A DNA stretch of 39,419 nucleotides. Source: Streptomyces sp. UW30. GTDB taxonomy: Bacteria > Actinomycetota > Actinomycetes > Streptomycetales > Streptomycetaceae. The stretch lies in assembly GCF_008042075.1 (NCBI RefSeq), contig NZ_RDBN01000037.1, positions 191,906 through 231,324 of the forward strand, given 5' to 3'. The notes under the pieces are model-generated. The model was not told where the DNA came from, did no database searches, and saw nothing but the letters and a program-made list of their open reading frames with translations. Each line of letters starts with the position of its first letter. The stretch's first letter is position 1. A program made the position numbers and the translations under genes. Positions 34,011 to 39,419 of this stretch are shown here, piece after piece.

Positions 34011-35201
34011 TCAGCCCTCCTGTGCCAGCCAGAGGTCCGGCCCGAACACCTCGTAGTGGATGTCGGCCGGTGCCACACCCTTGCCGATCAGCTGCGTCCG
34101 CACCGTCCGCATGAAGGGCAGCGGACCGCACAGGTACGCGCGCGTGCCCCGCGGTACGGCGACGCCGGTGAGGTCGACCAGGCCGGTGCGGTGGGCCGCC
34201 CCGGCGCCGGTCTCGTACCAGAAGTGGACCGACGCGTCCGCGAGCTTCCCGGCGTACGCCTCGTGGTCCGCGCGCAGGGCGTGCCCGGCGGGGGAGCGGT
34301 CGCCGTGCACGACCAGCACCGGGCCCTCGTGCCCGTGGTCCGCGAGCTGACCCAGCATGGCGACCATCGGGGTCACGCCGATACCGGCGGAGGCGAGGAG
34401 CAGCGGCGCGTCGGCGCGGACGTCCGTGAGTACCAGATCGCCGTACGGCGCCGACATGCGCAGCCGGTCGCCGACGCGCACGCGCGCGTGGAGGTGGTTC
34501 GAGACCTCGCCGTCGGGCGTGGCCCCGCCGTGCACCCGCTTCACGCTGAACTGCCGGATCGGTGAGCCGGGTGCGGCGCAGAGGCTGTACTGGCGTATCT
34601 GCCGGGCGTCGTCAGCCAGCTCGACCTGGACCGAGACGTACTGGCCGGCCCGGAAGTCCGGCGCCGGGCGGCCGTCGGCCGGGCGCAGCCGGAACGTGGC
34701 GACGTCGGCGGTCTCCTCGACGCGTGCGACGACCTCCCACTCCCGCCACCGGTTCCCGCCGCGCTCCTCGTACAGCCGCCTCTCGATCGCGGTCAGCGCG
34801 TTCGCCATCAGCCAGTAGACCTCGTCCCAGGCGGCGGCGACCTCGGGCGTGACGGCCTCGCCGAGCACATCGGCGATCGCGGCGAAGAGGTGCTCGTGGA
34901 CGAGCGCGTACTGCTCCGCCGTGACGCCCAGGGAGGCGTGCTTGTGGGCGATACGGCTCAGCATCACGTCGGGCCGCTCGCCGGGGCGGTCCACGAGGTG
35001 CGTCGCGAACGCGGCGATCGACCCCGCGAGCGCCTGCCGCTGGGTGCCGGCCGCCTGGTTGCCGCGGTTGAACAGGTCGCGCAGCAGCTCGGGGCGGGCG
35101 GCGAACATCCCGGCGTAGAAGCGCTCGGTGATCTCACCGATCGCCCCGCCGACGAGGGGGAGGGTGGCGCGCACGGTGGCGGCGGACTGCTCGGACAGCA
35201 T
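34011..35201 (-). CDS. hmp: Flavohaemoglobin, nitric oxide dioxygenase
   Basis: A 396-residue three-domain enzyme that converts NO and O2 to nitrate with NAD(P)H. The globin part has ERFYAGMF (distal Tyr29) and IAHKHASLGV with the proximal His near residue 88; the FAD domain has RQYSLC and the NAD domain GIGVTPM, with the late LCGPLPFMR. It starts at ATG 35201 with AGAGGAG upstream. The 11-1-11 palindrome at 35239-35261 lies 37 bp before the start, so NsrR should repress it until NO appears. The gene ends 13 bp from nsrR, facing it. Confidence 0.97.
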   Translation of the reverse strand: MLSEQSAATVRATLPLVGGAIGEITERFYAGMFAARPELLRDLFNRGNQAAGTQRQALAGSIAAFATHLVDRPGERPDVMLSRIAHKHASLGVTAEQYALVHEHLFAAIADVLGEAVTPEVAAAWDEVYWLMANALTAIERRLYEERGGNRWREWEVVARVEETADVATFRLRPADGRPAPDFRAGQYVSVQVELADDARQIRQYSLCAAPGSPIRQFSVKRVHGGATPDGEVSNHLHARVRVGDRLRMSAPYGDLVLTDVRADAPLLLASAGIGVTPMVAMLGQLADHGHEGPVLVVHGDRSPAGHALRADHEAYAGKLADASVHFWYETGAGAAHRTGLVDLTGVAVPRGTRAYLCGPLPFMRTVRTQLIGKGVAPADIHYEVFGPDLWLAQEG

Positions 35202-35238
35202 CGGATCTCCTCTGGTTCGGTCGAGGTACCTCCATTAA

Positions 35239-35261
35239 AACTTGCATCTAAGATGCAAATT
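35239..35261. promoter_or_regulatory. NsrR-type operator at hmp
   Basis: An 11-1-11 inverted repeat with 10 of 11 base pairs complementary; the core is TTGCATCTAAGATGCAA (35242-35258), perfect 8-1-8. It has the length and symmetry of NsrR sites at Streptomyces hmp promoters, and lies in the AT-richest part of the gap between hmp and glnA2. Confidence 0.85.
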
Positions 35262-35519
35262 AAAGCGGGGTGGGTCCAGCGGGGCCGGGCATTACGGATG
35301 TGGGTCCGAGCAGGCAAGATGGGCGGCAGAGCAGTCCACCGGACACCATGGCGACGACAGGACACCTGCCGTAGGCCGGGTGTTCGACCCGAGGTCGCCA
35401 CGGCGATCAAGGTCCGCAACGCGCCTGAAACGGTGTTGTGGTGTGATGCTCAGGTGCCCGACCGCCTCCTGCGGGACACGGAGACAGGCGGCCTGACCAG
35501 CAAGGATGGGAAGCGGAAG
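35262..35519 (+). other. Upstream region of glnA2
   Basis: The non-coding gap between hmp and glnA2 is 318 bp. Apart from the NsrR-type operator at its left end I see no convincing GlnR box, riboswitch or terminator. An open frame continues upstream of glnA2 through this stretch, but it has no start with a ribosome binding site and no recognisable homology. Confidence 0.5.
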
Positions 35520-36881
35520 ATGGACAAGCAGCAGGAGTTCGTGCTCCGTACGTTGGAGGAGCGCGACATCCGGTTCGTACGCCTGTGGTTCACCGACGTG
35601 CTGGGCTTCCTCAAGTCCGTGGCCGTGGCACCCGCCGAGCTGGAGCAGGCCTTCGACGAGGGCATCGGCTTCGACGGCTCGGCGATCGAGGGTTTCGCCC
35701 GCGTATACGAGTCCGACATGATCGCCAAGCCGGACCCGTCGACCTTCCAGATCCTGCCCTGGCGCGCCGAGGCCCCCGGCACCGCCCGCATGTTCTGCGA
35801 CATCCTCATGCCGGACGGTTCCCCGTCCTTCGCCGACCCGCGCTACGTGCTCAAGCGCGCCCTCGCGCGCACCTCCGACCTGGGCTTCACCTTCTACACC
35901 CACCCGGAGATCGAGTTCTTCCTGCTGAAGGACCGCCCGCTCGACGGCACCCGCCCGACCCCGGCCGACAACTCCGGCTACTTCGACCACACCCCGCAGA
36001 ACATCGGCATGGACTTCCGCCGCCAGGCGATCACCATGCTGGAGTCCATGGGCATCTCGGTCGAGTTCTCCCACCACGAGGGCGCGCCGGGCCAGCAGGA
36101 GATCGACCTGCGCTACGCCGACGCGCTCTCCACGGCCGACAACATCATGACGTTCCGCCTGGTCATGAAGCAGGTGGCGCTGGAGCAGGGGGTCCACGCG
36201 ACCTTCATGCCGAAGCCGTTCTCCGAGCACCCGGGCTCCGGCATGCACACCCACCTCTCCCTCTTCGAGGGCGACCGGAACGCCTTCTACGAGTCCGGCT
36301 CGGAGTACCAGCTCTCCAAGGTCGGCCGCTCCTTCATCGCCGGCCTGCTGAAGCACGCGGCCGAGATCTCGGCCGTCACCAACCAGTGGGTGAACTCCTA
36401 CAAGCGCATCTGGGGCGGCTCCGAGCGCACCGCGGGCGCCGGCGGCGAGGCCCCCTCGTACATCTGCTGGGGCCACAACAACCGCTCGGCCCTGGTCCGC
36501 GTGCCGATGTACAAGCCCGGCAAGACCGGCTCGGCGCGGGTCGAGGTCCGTTCCCTGGACTCCGGCGCCAACCCGTACCTGGCCTACGCCGTCCTGCTGG
36601 CCGCCGGCCTCAAGGGCATCGAGGAGGGCTACGAACTGCCGCCGGGCGCCGAGGACGACGTCTGGGCCCTGTCCAACGCCGAGCGCCGCGCCATGGGCAT
36701 CGAGCCCCTCCCGCAGAACCTCGGCGAGTCCCTGACCCTCATGGAGAACAGCGACCTGGTCGCCGAGACGCTGGGCGAGCACGTCTTCGACTTCTTCCTG
36801 CGCAACAAGCGCCAGGAGTGGGAGGAGTACCGCTCCGAGGTCACCGCGTTCGAACTGCGCAAGAGCCTGCCGGTGCTGTAG
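35520..36881 (+). CDS. glnA2: GlnA2, glutamine synthetase-like enzyme (gamma-glutamylpolyamine synthetase)
   Basis: A 453-residue GSI-type ligase. The N-terminal beta-grasp domain has VRLWFTDVLGFLKSVAV and GFDGSAIEGFARVYESD; the catalytic barrel has HPEIEFFLL, GMHTHLSLFEGD, NRSALVRVP and EVRSLDSGANPYLAYAVLLAA, all metal-, glutamate- or ATP-site elements. The length and sequence match Streptomyces GlnA2; in S. coelicolor this enzyme has been reported to glutamylate polyamines such as putrescine rather than ammonia, starting polyamine catabolism. The usual adenylylation loop of GSI (NLYDLP) is not seen. GGAAGCGGAAG precedes ATG 35520. A strong terminator follows the gene. Confidence 0.93.
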   Translation: MDKQQEFVLRTLEERDIRFVRLWFTDVLGFLKSVAVAPAELEQAFDEGIGFDGSAIEGFARVYESDMIAKPDPSTFQILPWRAEAPGTARMFCDILMPDGSPSFADPRYVLKRALARTSDLGFTFYTHPEIEFFLLKDRPLDGTRPTPADNSGYFDHTPQNIGMDFRRQAITMLESMGISVEFSHHEGAPGQQEIDLRYADALSTADNIMTFRLVMKQVALEQGVHATFMPKPFSEHPGSGMHTHLSLFEGDRNAFYESGSEYQLSKVGRSFIAGLLKHAAEISAVTNQWVNSYKRIWGGSERTAGAGGEAPSYICWGHNNRSALVRVPMYKPGKTGSARVEVRSLDSGANPYLAYAVLLAAGLKGIEEGYELPPGAEDDVWALSNAERRAMGIEPLPQNLGESLTLMENSDLVAETLGEHVFDFFLRNKRQEWEEYRSEVTAFELRKSLPVL

Positions 36882-36916
36882 GGGCAGGTCAGGGCGTATT
36901 CCCCGCTGATTCGACG

Positions 36917-36951
36917 AAGGGGGCTGACGGTCATAGACCGTCAGCCCCCTT
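36917..36951 (+). terminator. Strong terminator of glnA2
   Basis: A perfect 16-bp stem with a 3-nt loop (ATA) 35 bp after the glnA2 stop, followed by GTCGTTT. The stem ends are A/T pairs, so it can work in both directions, which suits its place between convergent genes. Confidence 0.93.
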
Positions 36952-37004
36952 GTCGTTTCACCATCCTTGGGCCGTCTCTGGGCCGCCTGAGTCGCGTCGG
37001 GCTT

Positions 37005-37601
37005 TCATCGGGTGATCGAGATTGCGAAGGGCGCGAATCCACTGGATCGGATCACGTGCGGTACGAACAGGATCGCGGCCTCGGCGGCCCGCGCGGTCTC
37101 GATCCCGCCGAGGTCCGTGATCCACTCCTGCTGCCAGCTGAGGTCGGCGAGAAGCCCGCGTACGACCTGCTTGGCCTCCGGGTCCCTGCCGGAGAGGAAG
37201 GCGGTCGGTGTCTGGGTGAGCGCGGCGGGCGCGGTCATCACCGTGTAGAGCATCGTGTTGAGCGTCTTGACGACGCGCGTGTCGGGGAGAGCTTCCTGAA
37301 GCTGCTCCGCGAGGCTTGAGCCGGGGTAGAGCAGGTCGGCCGGCAGTCCGTCCGGTCCGTCGGCGGTGGCGTTGGAGACGTCTACGAGAATCTTGCCCCG
37401 CAGTTCCTCGCGCAGCGCGATGAGCCGCTCCAGCGAGCCGGCGCCCGGGGTGGCGTTGATGACGATCTGCGCTGTCCGGGCGGCGTCGGCGGCAGAGCCT
37501 GGTGAGCGGTCCGCCACGGTCACCTCGTGCCCGGCCCGGGTGAGGGCCAGGGCGAGGCTGCCGCCGACGCGGCCGTTTCCGAGAACGGCGATCATGGTCA
37601 T
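37005..37601 (-). CDS. NAD(P)-binding F420 reductase-like (dinucleotide-binding) protein
   Basis: A 198-residue single-domain Rossmann protein: MIAVLGNGRVGGSLALALTRAGHEV is the nucleotide-binding start, VVINATPGAG and KILVDVSNATADGP follow, as in the F420-oxidoreductase/NADP-oxidoreductase coenzyme-binding family. It is related to NpdG but shorter, and the third glycine-rich position reads GNGRVGG, so cofactor preference may differ. AAGGA lies before ATG 37601. It is 40 bp downstream of the inositol-monophosphatase-like gene on the same strand, so the two are probably co-transcribed. Substrate unknown. Confidence 0.82.
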   Translation of the reverse strand: MTMIAVLGNGRVGGSLALALTRAGHEVTVADRSPGSAADAARTAQIVINATPGAGSLERLIALREELRGKILVDVSNATADGPDGLPADLLYPGSSLAEQLQEALPDTRVVKTLNTMLYTVMTAPAALTQTPTAFLSGRDPEAKQVVRGLLADLSWQQEWITDLGGIETARAAEAAILFVPHVIRSSGFAPFAISITR

Positions 37602-37641
37602 GCTGATGTGGTCCTTCCGGTGCTTGTGGTTCTCGTGGGAG

Positions 37642-38475
37642 TCAGCGGGAGAGCGTGGTGACGGCTTCGGTGTGCACGCCGGGCGCGGCGGCCAGGAAGC
37701 TCTCGCTCTCCGGGGTCCAGGGGCGGCCCTCGGCGTCGGATATCTGCCCGCCGGCCTCGGCGACGAGCAGCGCCCCGGGAAGCAGGTCCGCGCGGGCCCC
37801 GGCGAACTGCCAGAAGGCGTCGATCCGGCCGGCGGCCACGTTCAGCAGGTGCAGGGTGGCGGGCACGGATGTCCGCACCACGAGCGCATCGAAGAGCATC
37901 GCGGTGATCGAGGAGCCGATGCGCCGCACGACCTTCTCGTCCTCGTCCGGCCTGGCCTGGCTCGTGGCCACGAGGCTCAGGCCGAGGTCCGTGGTCTGGG
38001 ACACGTGCAGCGGGCGGCCGTCGAGGTAGGCGCCGGCGCCGGCGAGTGCGGTGTAGGTCTCACCGGTCAACGGCAGGTGAACCGCGGTGAGCACCGGCTG
38101 GTTGTCGCGCACGAGAGTGGCGGTCACCGCCCACTCCGGCAGGGCGTGCAGGTGGTTGACGTTGCCTTCGGCCGGATCCAGGACCCACCATTCGCCGGGG
38201 GGCAGGGCCCCGCCCGCGAGCTCGTCCTCCACCAAGCGGGCGTCCGGGCGCAGGAGGGTGAGGCGGGGGCGCAGGACGTCGAGGGCCACGTCGTCGTTGG
38301 CGGCGAGCGCGCGCATCAGCTCCTCGCGGGTCTGGTAGCGGACCACGTCGCCGAACCGCTCCCGCAGTGCCGAACCCGCCGCGCGCACGGCGATCGCGGT
38401 CTGCGCGAGCAGGTCGGCGTCGGACGCGGAGCCGGCGGTTGCAGCAATTGCGGTGGTCTGAATCGACTCGGGCAT
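37642..38475 (-). CDS. Inositol-monophosphatase-family protein
   Basis: A 277-residue member of the IMPase/FBPase superfamily. Metal-site elements are visible but altered: VEDEL near residue 83, the motif WVLDPAEGNVNH at 97-108 in place of the usual DPxDGTxNF, and late in the protein ARADLLPGALLVAEAGG in place of WDxxAGxLLVxEAGG. The second motif Asp is replaced by Glu, so activity is possible but the substrate may be unusual. GGGAG precedes ATG 38475. It is divergent from the LysR gene, whose operator-like palindrome lies between them, and precedes the dinucleotide-binding gene, suggesting a LysR-controlled two-gene unit. Confidence 0.85.
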   Translation of the reverse strand: MPESIQTTAIAATAGSASDADLLAQTAIAVRAAGSALRERFGDVVRYQTREELMRALAANDDVALDVLRPRLTLLRPDARLVEDELAGGALPPGEWWVLDPAEGNVNHLHALPEWAVTATLVRDNQPVLTAVHLPLTGETYTALAGAGAYLDGRPLHVSQTTDLGLSLVATSQARPDEDEKVVRRIGSSITAMLFDALVVRTSVPATLHLLNVAAGRIDAFWQFAGARADLLPGALLVAEAGGQISDAEGRPWTPESESFLAAAPGVHTEAVTTLSR

Positions 38476-38570
38476 GGCGGTGCTCCCGTCTGAGCAGGGG
38501 GGTGATGAGGCGGACCAGGCGAAACCGTGTTTCTTTCGCGCCCGCATCTCGAAGGTAGGAGGGCCCGTCA

Positions 38571-38590
38571 TTAACTGCAAGTGCATGTAA
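38571..38590. promoter_or_regulatory. Palindrome in the LysR/IMPase divergent promoter region
   Basis: A 20-bp imperfect palindrome of form TTAnnTGCA-nn-TGCAnnTAA: seven of ten bases in each arm are complementary. It lies 21 nt before the LysR start and overlaps the -35 position for the probable leaderless -10 TAGGAT (38599-38604), so it may mediate LysR autorepression and control of the divergent operon. Confidence 0.65.
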
Positions 38591-38611
38591 AGCACGGCTA
38601 GGATGAGTCTC

Positions 38612-39419
38612 ATGCAATTGGATTTGAACCTGCTCGCCGCGCTCGATGCGCTCCTGGAGGAAGGCAGCGTGGCCGGAGCTGCTGAGCGGCTACACGTCAC
38701 CGCCCCCGCGATGAGTCGAAGCCTCGGCCGGATCCGGCGCACGACGGGGGATCAGATCCTGGTGCGTACCGGGCGCACGATGACCCCGACGCCGTACGCG
38801 ATCGCCGTCCGGGAACAGGTGCACGAGCTGCTGCAGCAGGTCCAGGGCGTGCTGGCACCGAGCCGCGAACTCGACCTCACGACGCTCGAGCGCACCTTCA
38901 CACTCCGCTGGCACGATTCACTCGTCGCCCTCGGTGGCCCCGCGCTTCTCGCGGCCGTACGCAAGCAGGCGCCGGGCGTGCGTTTGCGCTTCCTCGCGGA
39001 ATCGAGCGTCGACACCCCCGAGCTGCGCCGCGGCGAGGTCGACCTGGAGGCGAACGCGAACCGCCCGACCGCACCCGACATTCGCGCCGATCGGGTAGCT
39101 GAGACCCAGCACGTCATCGTCGTCCGGCGGGGGCACCCGCTCACCCGAGTCAAGGCTGTCACCGCCGCGCGGTACGCCGCGGCCGAGCACATCACCGTCT
39201 CGCGGCGCGGAAGGCTCGGCAACGCCCTCGACGACACTCTCGCGCAGCTCGGCCTCACCCGACGGGTAGTGGCGACCGCGCCCACCGAAGGGGCTGCGTT
39301 CGAGTTCGTGCGCGGCTCGGACCTCCTCGTCACAGCCCCCGAATCGACGACGGTTTCAGCGGCCACGGTTCTCGGTCTGACCCTGCTCCCACTGCCGTTC
39401 GAACTGCCGCCGGCCGCGG
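38612..39419 (+). CDS. LysR family transcriptional regulator (3' partial)
   Basis: Starts at ATG 38612 and is still open at the window end, so about 269 of roughly 300 residues are present. Residues 1-62 are the LysR helix-turn-helix (QLDLNLLAALDALLEEGSVA, then AERLHVTAPAMSRSLGRIR), followed by the substrate-binding domain. No ribosome binding site is clear; TAGGAT ends 7 nt upstream of ATG. LysR regulators usually act on the divergent neighbour, here the IMPase-like gene and the dinucleotide-binding gene behind it. The co-inducer is unknown. Confidence 0.93.
   Translation, partial: MQLDLNLLAALDALLEEGSVAGAAERLHVTAPAMSRSLGRIRRTTGDQILVRTGRTMTPTPYAIAVREQVHELLQQVQGVLAPSRELDLTTLERTFTLRWHDSLVALGGPALLAAVRKQAPGVRLRFLAESSVDTPELRRGEVDLEANANRPTAPDIRADRVAETQHVIVVRRGHPLTRVKAVTAARYAAAEHITVSRRGRLGNALDDTLAQLGLTRRVVATAPTEGAAFEFVRGSDLLVTAPESTTVSAATVLGLTLLPLPFELPPAA

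Overview
The window is a piece of a Streptomyces (or very close actinomycete) chromosome. The DNA is strongly GC-rich with few non-coding gaps, and the gene content is typical of the genus: glutamine synthetase-like GlnA2, an AfsR/SARP-type regulator, an F420:NADPH oxidoreductase, an actinobacterial methionine aminopeptidase, DtxR/DmdR-type iron boxes, an NsrR/flavohaemoglobin pair, and several promoters whose -10 box lies 6-7 nt from the start codon, which suggests leaderless mRNAs. No rRNA, tRNA, CRISPR array, phage or insertion sequence was recognised.

Layout. 1-2819: end of an Rsm22-family methyltransferase, a DUF6243 small protein, a TetR regulator with two likely operators, and a primase-polymerase-like protein. 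2839-10685: an iron and haem block on the minus strand (efeO-efeB-efeU plus an overlapping lipoprotein gene; an FecCD permease and its ATPase; haem oxygenase) with four iron boxes at three promoters and a divergent PhzF-like gene. 10779-17857: housekeeping and miscellaneous genes (map, a small conserved protein, an EntS-like exporter, a putative SIS protein divergent from a sialidase, npdG, a small membrane protein, a site-2-type protease, a DUF6578 protein). 17975-23916: an AfsR-like regulator interrupted by a perfect 138-bp inverted repeat, a DrrAB-type exporter operon, and 0.5 kb of degenerate tandem repeats upstream of it. 23917-28882: an AraJ-like MFS exporter, a membrane-anchored endonuclease/exonuclease/phosphatase protein, and a DHA2 pump with its TetR regulator. 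29064-33385: panB, a secreted S53 peptidase, and a translationally coupled DUF3105-DUF305 pair. 33563-35261: nsrR and hmp with NsrR-type operators. 35520-39419: glnA2, a dinucleotide-binding protein, an inositol-monophosphatase-like protein and a divergent LysR gene cut by the window end.

How the genes work together. The iron block couples ferrous/ferric uptake (EfeUOB), probable haem or siderophore import (FecCD permease plus ATPase, with no binding protein nearby) and haem degradation, all apparently under one DtxR/DmdR-type repressor. nsrR-hmp is a self-contained nitric-oxide sensing and detoxification module. The DHA2 pump and the TetR gene downstream look like a self-regulated efflux unit.

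The most unusual observations are the fold-back inverted repeat in the SARP gene (a recent rearrangement or an assembly error), the 57-bp-period repeats upstream of drrAB, the DUF3105-DUF305 pair with histidine- and methionine-rich segments suggesting a metal-handling role, and the lipoprotein translationally linked to EfeUOB.
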